Shown: positions 56,151 to 64,000 of the stretch, piece by piece
How positions within the stretch are numbered: position 1 is the stretch's first letter
Layout of the letters: each line of letters begins with the position of its first letter
Assembly: GCA_905221605.1 (NCBI GenBank)
Contig: CAJNDS010002531.1
Location: forward strand, 261,501 to 325,500
Source: Symbiodinium natans
Lineage: Eukaryota > Sar > Dinophyceae > Suessiales > Symbiodiniaceae
DNA length: 64,000 nucleotides
Reading direction: 5' to 3'
Program-made: the position numbers and the translations under genes
The notes under the pieces: generated by a model
The model's database searches: none
Told to the model about the DNA's origin: nothing
What the model saw: only the letters and a program-made list of their open reading frames with translations

Positions 56151-58263
56151 ATGGCCATCTCACCGAGCCGCCGGCTGCGCCTGCATGCTCGGAAGTATCA
56201 TCGTCTGGCTCACAAGTCCCAGGTGTGACTTGAAAGGGTTTAGGGTTTAGGGTTTGGGGTTTAGGGTTTAGGGTTTAGGGTTTAGGGTTTAGGGTTCAGG
56301 GAATGTGCTCAGCACTAAGGTCATGCCCTTCTATAAGGGTTTTGTGGTTCCGTGGCCCGAAAACCTCCACCCATAATTCAATAGAGCTATGCCTGGTGTT
56401 AACCGGAGGCAACCTTCAAAACCCTAAGCTCCGTATGGGCCCCAAAATCGAAGGATCAGCAAGTACTCGCAGAAAGCGGAGCACTTCGACAAGGCCGCTG
56501 TGCGAAAGCATGCCGCACACATTGCCGCCTGGATCGCCTATGGCCCAGAGGGCCGGATTCCGGATGTGGAGGAGCCTTGGGCACCAGAAGAACCCTGAAA
56601 GGGTTAGGGTTGATGTTTGGGTTTTAGGGTTTAGGGTTCGTATACCTCAATAGGGATTCTGGTAGTATAGGATATACCCCAAATTTAAGGTTCATCTGGT
56701 CCCCCCAAGGAACTCGAGCTCTTGAAGAAGTTCATCGACAAAGTGGGAGCTGGGCTGCTACCTTCGCGGTTAAACGAGGTCTTGCCGGATGCGCAAGCTG
56801 TGCTGCGCATGGTCTCCACTGGTCAGGTGGGCGAGGGCTGGACACGGGCCGAGCGAAAGCTGCAGAAAAGTCTGCGGAAGTTCCGCTGCTGCAGGGAGCT
56901 GGCGGACAAAGCAGCAATCAAGCAAGCAGCGGACGAAAAGGTGGAAGAGGTCATAATTGTTTCGGACACCGACGCGGCCGAGACAGGACCGCAACCTGAG
57001 GAAGCCGTACTCCTGCATGTCGACGAGGACGACGACCTGGAAACTACTGCCGCGTCCGAGCAGCACCTCCAGCTCGTCAGCAAGATGAACGAGTGGGGCT
57101 TCTTGGATGACGCTCAGAGAGTCGAGCGCGTGCAGCAGGCGGAGGCGGCAGCTCGGCGCCGGCGCAAGAATGTCAGCCAAGAAGAGCTGGCCGAGGTCAT
57201 CAACACGGCTGCCGCAGCCCTTGCTGCTCCCCGCAGACGGGCAACACGGCGAGAAGTTGACTCGGAAGGCTCAGAGGAGGCAAAAACGGCCACGCAGCCG
57301 CAGGGTCCGAAGTTTGATCTGCAACGGCGGGTGCGGGCGCTGCTGCTTGACGCCCTGAAGTTGTGGCGCACGAAACAGTATGATCGCTCTGCAATCGCAC
57401 ACGTGCTGGACTTTGTGCAGATGAAGATCAGCAAGTTCGAAGACAACGTCGGCGAGATTGGAGGAGCTGCTGCTGGGAAAGCGTGGCTGTCCATCAAGGA
57501 TGCAGTTGAGGAGATGCTGCAGGGGGTATCTGCAGTCGGTGAGCCCGAGAGCGAAGATCGCGTTGTCGAAGCTGCTTTCAGGAAAAGGCGACTCGAGCGC
57601 CAGAGCGGCATCCGAGGCATCAACTGGGACAGGCTTCGAATGTGCTGGCGCGTGTGGTGGTTTGAAGCCGGCAAGCGGCCCCAACGCAGCTTTCCTGCCA
57701 CGAACTTTCTCAAGCAGGGTCTCAGTGAGGAGGAGGCCGTAGAGGCGGCATTGCAGGAAGTCAAAGCTTTTCGCCAGGAGCTGGAGCGGCAGGGCAAGCT
57801 GCAGCCCCCAAAGCTTACCTCACCTGCAATCTCCCCCGTGCGAGGCGTTGCGCACGACAAAGAGAGCGGAAGCTGGAAGGTTCAGCTCACTGACCCATCC
57901 ACCAAGAAGCGGGTCCATGGTGGAAGCTTCCAGACGCAGGAGGAGGCGGAGGCCAAGGCGCAGGAGATGGGGAAGAAGCTGGGGCTCTCTGTCGAGAGCG
58001 GCTTGGTGCCTGTGAGGAAATTCTCTGAACTCCGTCGCTTTGAGAAGCTTGGCCCGCAGAAAGGTGTGAAGTGGGACATCAAGGAGCAGTGTTGGCATGC
58101 TCGCTGCACCATCGGGCTCAAGCACAAGCACTTGCGAGCACGGCCAAAAGATTTCTCGAAGCTGGAGGTGGAGAAGTCCTGGAATCAAGCAGTGGCCTGG
58201 CGCCAGCAGCAAGAGCAGCTAATGCATGAAGCCGAGCACCGAGCCACCCATGTGAAAGAATGA
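56151..58263 (+). CDS. AP2/ERF-like triple-repeat protein, copy 1
   Basis: Three exons: 56151-56222, 56464-56571 and 56710-58263 (TGA), giving about 577 residues. The first exon opens MAISPSRRLRLHARKYH; GT-AG then GA-AG introns keep the frame. Three C-terminal repeats resemble AP2/ERF domains by pattern (RG-V/I-x-W/H, a central Trp, then an acidic EEA helix): about residues 359-425 (SGIRGINWDRLRMCWR), 435-485 (VRGVAHDKESGSWKV, EEAEAKA) and 502-565 (KGVKWDIKEQCWHAR). AP2 domains bind DNA in plants and alveolates, so a nuclear DNA-binding role is inferred. The middle part is charged, with a basic RRRRKN patch; EVIIVSDTDAAE resembles a SUMO-interacting motif. Unlike its neighbours the third exon is uninterrupted. 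The AP2 assignment is by eye and moderate; that the gene is real is well supported by three conserved paralogues. Confidence 0.8.
56223..56463 (+). other. AP2 copy 1 intron 1 with TTTAGGG tract
   Basis: GT at 56223 and AG at 56462-56463 join AHKSQ to YSQKAEHF. TTTAGGG-type units fill 56237-56296. The equivalent introns of copies 2 (60012-60243) and 3 (62828-63077) also carry telomere-type tracts at the same end, so the tract predates or accompanied the duplication. Confidence 0.7.
56572..56709 (+). other. AP2 copy 1 intron 2 (GA-AG)
   Basis: GAG|GAGCCT...CCCAAG|GAA keeps the frame (PDVE-ELELLKK). Copy 3 has the same GA donor (63186-63323). Copy 2 (60352-60512) has GC. Confidence 0.7.
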
Positions 58264-58600
58264 CAGTCGTGGGCATGCGAACATGTAGCATACCTTCCTG
58301 CCCCACCCTGGGCCCTAGACACCAAGATCTCTTCATTTGCCGTGGCAGCCTCCTTTTGTAGGCTGAGCGTATAGTCTAGAGCCTCGGCCACCCATGCAGC
58401 GCGGACCTTAAGTTGCTTTTCTCTGCTCTTTTTGTTTGGGGGGGAAGGGGGGTGGGGGGGGGGGTGGGGGCTGAGGGGTGGGAGTGGACAAGGGCCACAT
58501 CCTGGCATCGTCATCTCAGGGTTTGGGGATGCGTCTCATGATTGAGAGTTAATCGCCTAGTCTGAGAGGGGCCCTGAACAGGCTGCCAAAGAATGCGGGG
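58264..58600 (+). other. Downstream region of AP2 copy 1
   Basis: Non-coding, conserved with 62188-62450 after copy 2: both have the ACCAAGATCTCTTCATTTGC block, a CTCGGCCACCCATGCAG block and then a G-rich run. It is probably the 3' untranslated region and downstream spacer. Confidence 0.5.
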
Positions 58601-58779
58601 GCTGGGTGAGTGAAGATTCACTGTATCGTGGGGTTCTTACGGGAGGGGGTTCAAAGGAGGCATGTAACCCAAGGTTCCCAATACTCCCCACTACTCCGTA
58701 AGGCTCCCCAAGCTTCCCTAATTCCCTCGATACTGCACCTCCCCCCCCCCCATACCCTCAACTCTGATCCTAAAACCTT

Positions 58780-59450
58780 AACCCTTAACCCTTTTTGTTT
58801 TTGCATCTGGGCTGGGTGGGAATGCCCAGAAAAAGGCAGCTGCTTGCACAGCTTGATCAGCTCTGCTGGCTGACACGCCATACACGCGCTACATACTCGA
58901 CTGGGACGCTCTCAAACATGACAACCACCGAAGATGATGATAGTGGACTTGGTGAAATAGATGCAAATGCGTCTCCAACAGATCGCCGGTCAACAAGATG
59001 TGAACACACAGGGCTTCCTGAAGCATTCGACAATGTGCAATGGCGGCCTGCAGATGTGCAAGGTTCAAGTGGCGCACAGGGTACGTGAGGAACCCTTCTT
59101 GCTTGTGAAGAAAAACGGCTTTGTAACCGCAGTCTCCATCTGTCACTGTCTCACATTGCACAAGATACAAGCTCAGCAACCAAGGGACTTCTAGGAGCAG
59201 GTGCTCTCGCCAATTGCTCCAGGCCGACTCATGCGCAAATGCAACAGGTTCCACTCAAGCACTCGGCGAGACATCACACGCCAAGCATCTCTGTCCGACG
59301 CCCACTCCCTCAACCGTCGGGTGATGTTCGGCACCGTTGTTGCATTCACAGGACAAGGAGCATGCAAGCGGTACAGTTCACAAGCCGTTGCCCGCAACCA
59401 TGCCAACTGACTTCGCCAAGGTCCTGGTTTCCCTGACTCAAAATCCTTGG
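58780..59450 (+). other. ITR-free unique spacer, possible gene remnant
   Basis: Lies only between AP2 copies 1 and 2. Several overlapping open frames exist, for example + strand 58961-59194 (a VREEPFLLVKKNGFVTAVSI segment) and 59201-59410. I do not recognise any of them and cannot choose a strand. It may be a decayed gene or insertion. Confidence 0.3.
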
Positions 59451-59939
59451 CACCACTTAACCTAAACCCTAATCCCTCCCTTCAGGACCCTGAACGTACA
59501 GGGCTGCTTGTGATTCCCCCACACGCAAAGAACAAATGACAGCTCTGAGGGGGATTCAGGGCCTTGCGGCTCCAAGGCTTTTGGGGGTTTAGGAGTTTGG
59601 GGTTTAGGGTTGAGGGCTTAGGGTTTCGAATCTAGGGCTAGGGTTTCAACATTTTTTGGGGGGCTCACAGGTATTGAAAAGTCAAGGCTTCGGGGGTGTG
59701 ATGTTTCAGGGATTGCGCAAGACCTGGGTCATTGGGTGCCGCCTGGCGGGCCGCTTGACATGGCGGGAAGATTCTGGCTCGAGCCCTGGAAGAAGCCAGC
59801 AATCCCCTCAGTCAGAACCTGAACCCTAAACCCTAGCCCTAAACCCTAAACCCTAAACCCTGGGTTTGAGGGGGCAGGGCTGTTGAACAGCTGGTTATAC
59901 CCTAAACCTCCAACTAAACCCTGGGTTCGTGGAGAGATC

Positions 59940-62187
59940 ATGGCCATCTCACCAAGCCGCCGATTGCGCCTGCATGCTCGGAAGTATCATCGTCTGGCTC
60001 ACAAGTCCCAGGTGTTACTTGGAAGGGTTTAGGGTTTAGGGTTTAGGGTTTATTGTTTAGGATTTAGGGTTTAGGGTTTAGGGTTTAGGGCTTAGCGAAT
60101 GTGGGCAGCACCATCGTCAAAGTGTGCTGTGGTGTCCGCGGCTTGCAAACTTCCAGCAATAATTCTCTACCTGGTTCCAACCGGAGGCAACCTTCAAAGT
60201 CCTAAGCTCCGTATGTTGGGCCCAAAATCGAAGGATCAGCAAGTACTCGCAGAAAGCGGAGCACTTCGACAAGGCCGCTGTGCGAAAGCACGCTGCCCAT
60301 GTTGCCGCCTGGATCGCCTATGGCCCAGAGGGCCGGATCCCGGAGGTTGAGGCCGAAAAGGATTTTGGGTTTTGGGTTTTGGGTTTTGGGGCTTAGGGTT
60401 TATGGTTTAGGGTTTAGGGCTTAGGGTTTAGGGCTCATGTATGCCTGAGTAGGGATTTTAGTAGTATAGGGGTATAATGCGCCCGAATTTTAGGGTTCAT
60501 TTTGTCCCCAAGGAACTCGAGCTCTTGAAAACGTTCATCGACAAACTGGGAGCTGGGCTGCTGCCTTCTCGTTTAAACGAGGTCTTGCCGGATGCGCAAG
60601 CTGTGCTGCGCATGGTTTCCATTGGTCAGGTGGGCGAGGGCTGGACACGGGCCGAGAGAAAGCTGCAGGCAAGTCTGCGGAAGTTCCGCTGCTGCAGGGA
60701 GCTGGCGGACAAAGCAGCCGCCAAGCAAGCAGCAGACGAAAAGGTGGACGAGATCGTAATGGTTTCGGATAGCGACGCGGCCGAGACAGGACCGCAACCT
60801 GAGGCAGCCGTACTCCTGCATGTCGACGAGGACGACGACCTGGAAACTACTGCATCCGAGCAGCACCTCCAGCTCGTCAGCAAGATGAACGAGTGCCTTC
60901 GACCCACAGTAGGCACTTATTCCCCGATTGTTTAGGGTTCAGGTTCCCTGATAATCTCCTTTAAACCATGCCAGACGGGTGCCCTTTTATTCCTAGGTTT
61001 CTCTTGGGTCTAGGTGGGGCTTCTTGGATGACGCTCAGAGAGTCGAGCGCGTGCAGCAGGCGGAGGGGGCAGCTCGGCGCCGGCGCAAGAATGTCAGCCG
61101 AGAAGAGCTGGCCGAGGTCCTCAACACGGCTGCGGCGGCCCTCGCTGCTCCCCGCAGACGGGCCACACGGCGCGAAGTTGACTCGGAAGGCTCCGAGGAG
61201 GCAAAAACGGCCACGCAGCCGCAGGGTCCGAAGTTTGATCTGCAACGGCGGGTGCGGGCGCTGCTGCTTGATGCCCTGAACTTGTGGCGCACGAAACAGT
61301 ATGGGTGCTCCGCAATCGCACACGTGCTGGACTTTGTGCAGGTGAAGATCAGCAAGTTCGAAGACACTGTCGGCGAGATTGGAGGAGCTGCTGCTGGGAA
61401 AGCTTGGCTGTCCATCAAGGATGCAGTTGAGGAGATGCTGCAGCAGGTATCTGCAGTCGGTGCGACCGACAGCGAAGATCGCGTTGTCGAAGCCGCACAT
61501 AGGACGGGGCGACTCGAGCGCCAAAGCGGCATCCAAGGCATCACTTGGCAGAGGCAAGCGATGTGCTGGAACTTAAATCTTTACGAAGACGGCAAGCGGC
61601 GCAGACTCTGCTTTCCTGCCACTAAATTTCTCAGGCAGGGCCTCTGCGAGGAGAAGGCTGTAGAGGCAGCGCTGAAGGAAGTCCAAGCTTTTCGCGAAGA
61701 GCTGGTGCAGCAGGGCAAGCTGCAGCCCCCAAAGCTTACCTCACCTGCTAGCTCCCATGTACGAGGAGTTGTGCACGACGAAGCGGGCGGAAGGTGGCAG
61801 GTCCGGCTCACTGACCCATCCACCAAAAGGCGGGTCCGTGGTGGCACCTTCCAGACGCAGGAGGAGGCTGAAGCCAAGGCGCGGGAGATGGCAAAGAAGC
61901 TGGGGATAGCCGTCGAGAGCAAGCTGGTGCCTGTGAAGAAACTCTCAGAACTCCGTCGTTTCGAGAAGCTTGCCCCACAAAAAGGTGTGAACTGGGACAT
62001 CAAGGAGCAGTGTTGGCATGCTCAATGCATCGTTGGGGCCAAGAACAAGCACTTGCGAGCACGGCCGAAAGATTTCTCGAAGCTGGAGCTGGAGAAGTCC
62101 TGGAATCAAGCGGTGGCCTGGCGCCAGCAGCAAAAGCAGCTACTTCATGCGCGAAGCGGAGCACCGAGCAAGCAGCCGCCCATGTGA
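59940..62187 (+). CDS. AP2/ERF-like triple-repeat protein, copy 2
   Basis: Paralogue of the gene at 56151. Exons 59940-60011, 60244-60351, 60513-60892 and 61014-62187, about 577 residues. The exon layout equals copy 1 plus one extra GT-AG intron (60893-61013) inside MNE-WGFLDD. The second intron uses a GC donor (GAG|GCCGAA), where copies 1 and 3 have GA. All three AP2-like repeats remain (GIQGITWQRQAMCWN, VRGVVHDEAGGRWQV, KGVNWDIKEQCWHAQ). The C-terminal tail is in another frame than copy 1: it ends ARSGAPSKQPPM instead of AEHRATHVKE, through a small indel near 62150. The acidic motif reads EIVMVSDSDAAE. Likely the same DNA-binding role, inferred. Confidence 0.8.
60893..61013 (+). mobile_element. 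Extra intron in AP2 copy 2, introner-like
   Basis: 121-bp GT-AG intron splitting a Glu codon (AACGA|GTGCC...GTCTAG|GTGGGG). Copy 1 is continuous at the same point (57092/57093). The right part (TTCCCTGATAAT...TTATTCCTAGGTTTCTC...GGGTCTAGG) resembles the non-AP2 element at about 20935-21035. The termini form an imperfect inverted repeat (GACCCA...TGGGTC). Confidence 0.75.
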
Positions 62188-62755
62188 AAGAATCACAGCT
62201 GCAGGCTACGCAACCATGTAAATGCACCAAGATCTCTTCATTTGCCGTGGCAACCTCCTTTAGTAGTCTGAGCATGTAGGCTGAAGCCTCGGCCACCCAT
62301 GCAGAGCAGACCTCAAGTTTGTTCTTTTTGCGGGGGGCGGGAGGGGGGGGGGAGGGGGGAGGGTCGAGGGGGCATCTAGTCTCAGAGGGGCACTTGAACA
62401 GGCTGGCAAAGAATGCATGGTTTCTTCACGGTGCCAGTTGTCCACTGACTGGGGTGAGTGAAGATTCAGTGTATCGTAGGGTTCCTAGGTTTGGGGCTTA
62501 GGGTTTTTAGGGCTAGGGTTAAAGGATTCTTGGGGGGCTCAGCGGTATCGAGGGTTCCGGGCTTCGGGGCTTGAAGTTTCAGGGATTGCACAAGAGCTGG
62601 GTCATTGGGTAAGCGGCAGGCCGCTCGACTTGGCGGGAGGATGCTGGCTCCAGCCCTGAAGGAACCCTCAACCCTAAACCTGAAACCCTAAGCCCTGAAC
62701 CCTAAACCCTAAACCCTAAGATATTCCCTACATAGCCTGGCTTCGTGGATAGACC

Positions 62756-64000
62756 ATGGCCATCTCACCAAGCCGCCGATTGCGCCTGCATGCTCGGAAG
62801 TATCATCGTCTGGCTCACAAGTCCCAGGTGTTACTTGGAAGGGTTTAGGGTTTGGGGCTTGGGGTTTGGGGCTTGGGGCTTGGGGCTTAGGGTTTAGGGT
62901 TTAGGGTTTAGGGAATGTGCTCAGCACTAATATAAGGTCATGCCTTCTATAAGGGTTCTGTGGTTCCGTGGTTTGAAAACCTCCACCAACAATTCGATGG
63001 AGCTATGCCTGGTTTAAGCCGGAAGAAACCTTCAAAGTCCTAAGCTCCGTATGCCCCAAAATCGAAGGATCAGCAAGTACTCGCAGAAAGCGGAGCACTT
63101 CGACAAGGCCGCTGTGCGAAAGCATGCCGCCCACGTTGCCGCCTGGATCGCCTATGGCCCAAAGGGCCGGATCCCGGAGGTTGAGGAGCCTTGGGGACCA
63201 AAAGAACCCCGAAAGGGTTAGGGTTGAGGTTTGGGTCTTCGGGTTTAGGGTTCATAAATCTCAATAGGGATTCTGGTAGTATAGGATATACCCCAAATTT
63301 AAGGATCATCTGGTCCCCCCAAGGAACTCGAGCTCTTGAAAACGTTCATCGACAAAGTGGGAGCTGGGCTGCTGCCTTCTCGTTTAAACGAGGTCTTGCC
63401 GGATGCGCAAGCTGTGCTGCGCATGGTGGTTTCCACTGGTCAGGCGGGCGAGGGCTGGACACAGGCAGAGCGCAAGCTGCAGGCAAGTCTGCGGAAGTTC
63501 CGCTGCTGCAGGGAGCTGGCGGACAAAGCAGCCGCCAAGCAAGCAGCAGACGAAAAGGTGGAAGAGATCGTAATGGTTTCGGACACCGACGCGGCCGAGA
63601 CAGGACCGCAACCTGAGGCAGCCGTACTCCTGCATGTCGACGAGGACGACGAGCTGGAAACTACTGCATCCGAGCAGCACCTCCAGCTCGTCAGCAAGAT
63701 GAACGAGTGCCTTCGACCCACAGTAGGCACTTATTCCCCCTTTGTTTAGGGTTCAGGTTCCCTGATAATACCCTTTAAAGTTTAAAGTTTAAACCATGCC
63801 AAAACCATGCCAAACGGGTGCCCTTTTATTCCTAGGTTTCTCTTGGGTCTAGGTGGGGCTTCGTGGATGACGCTCAGAGAGTCGAGCGCCTGCAGCAGGC
63901 AGAGGCGGCAGCTCGGCGCCGGCGCAAGAATGTCAGCCAAGAAGAGCTGGCCGAGGTCCTCAACACGGCTGCCGCAGCCCTTGCTGCTCCCCGCAGACGG
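62756..64000 (+). CDS. AP2/ERF-like protein, copy 3, cut by window end
   Basis: Third tandem paralogue. Exons 62756-62827, 63078-63185, 63324-63706 and 63853 to beyond 64000. It carries the same extra GT-AG intron as copy 2 (63707-63852) and the GA donor of copy 1 at the second intron. One extra Val codon lies in RMVVSTGQ. Only the N-terminal half is present (through the RRRRKNVSQEELAEV region), so the AP2-like repeats are outside the window. Confidence 0.78.
63707..63852 (+). mobile_element. Extra intron in AP2 copy 3, introner-like
   Basis: 146-bp GT-AG intron at the identical codon position as in copy 2, with near-identical ends. It is longer by short internal repeats of TTTAAAG and AAACCATGCC (about 63770-63812). 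Confidence 0.75.

Larger units (their letters stand above)
55536..64000 (+). repeat. Tandem gene duplication, about 2.5 copies
   Basis: Start codons of the three AP2-like genes lie 3789 and 2816 bp apart. Flanks repeat too: the stretch with ACAAGTCCCAGGTGT, the TGGGTCATTGGGTGCCGC upstream segment (about 55950, 59730, 62600) and the 3' region ACCAAGATCTCTTCATTTGC followed by a G-rich run (58320, 62230). The larger first spacing comes mainly from about 0.6-0.9 kb of unique sequence at 58.6-59.45 kb. Confidence 0.85.

Noticed and set aside
56732-57860. Long minus-strand frames (up to 248 codons) opposite AP2 copy 1
   Set aside because: GC-rich codon bias keeps the opposite strand open; the + strand frame is conserved in three paralogues.

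Overview
The window looks like nuclear DNA from a dinoflagellate. I infer this from four things: very many interstitial telomere-type tracts (TTTAGGG/CCCTAAA) in both orientations; short coding exons separated by long repeat-filled non-coding stretches; introns whose inferred donors are a mix of GT, GC and GA with AG acceptors; and PPR-like exon fragments of the kind common in dinoflagellate gene models. A 100-N run at 46750-46849 shows it is a scaffold with one gap. I saw no rRNA, tRNA, CRISPR or bacterial-type operon. The species cannot be named from the sequence.

Layout. 1-31 kb: ITR blocks and tandem or inverted repeats, with isolated 50-110 bp PPR-like exons on the + strand (about 2.9, 6.0, 13.9, 14.9, 15.5, 16.5, 18.3, 19.0, 19.8, 20.8, 21.2, 22.1, 24.3, 27.4 and 28.5 kb). 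Satellites lie at 9.3-10.3 kb (48-bp units), 11.2-12.3 kb (hairpin units of about 137 bp) and 12.3-12.55 kb. 31.07-35.96 kb: one aldo-keto reductase gene in about ten exons with all four catalytic residues. Most of its introns contain telomere-type tracts, and one intron is an inverted-repeat element that also occurs elsewhere in the window. 36-42 kb: ITRs, inverted-repeat elements (one nested in another) and microsatellites. 42.06-46.7 kb: a different, ITR-free, GAGCTC/CTCTATCTC-rich higher-order repeat. 47-55.3 kb: ITRs plus scattered candidate exons of an unrecognised, possibly membrane, protein. 55.5-64 kb: three tandem copies of a gene with three AP2/ERF-like repeats. The third copy runs off the window end.

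How the parts relate. The AKR and AP2 genes are the only two gene families that can be rebuilt with confidence. Both show short inverted-repeat elements acting as introns. In the AP2 family, copies 2 and 3 have a GT-AG intron exactly where copy 1 is uninterrupted, so intron gain or loss can be seen between paralogues. Sequence related to that intron also occurs among the PPR exons at about 20.9-21.0 kb. The most notable system here is therefore a set of introner-like elements combined with telomere-type tracts that fill introns, and in one case seem to supply the splice donor.
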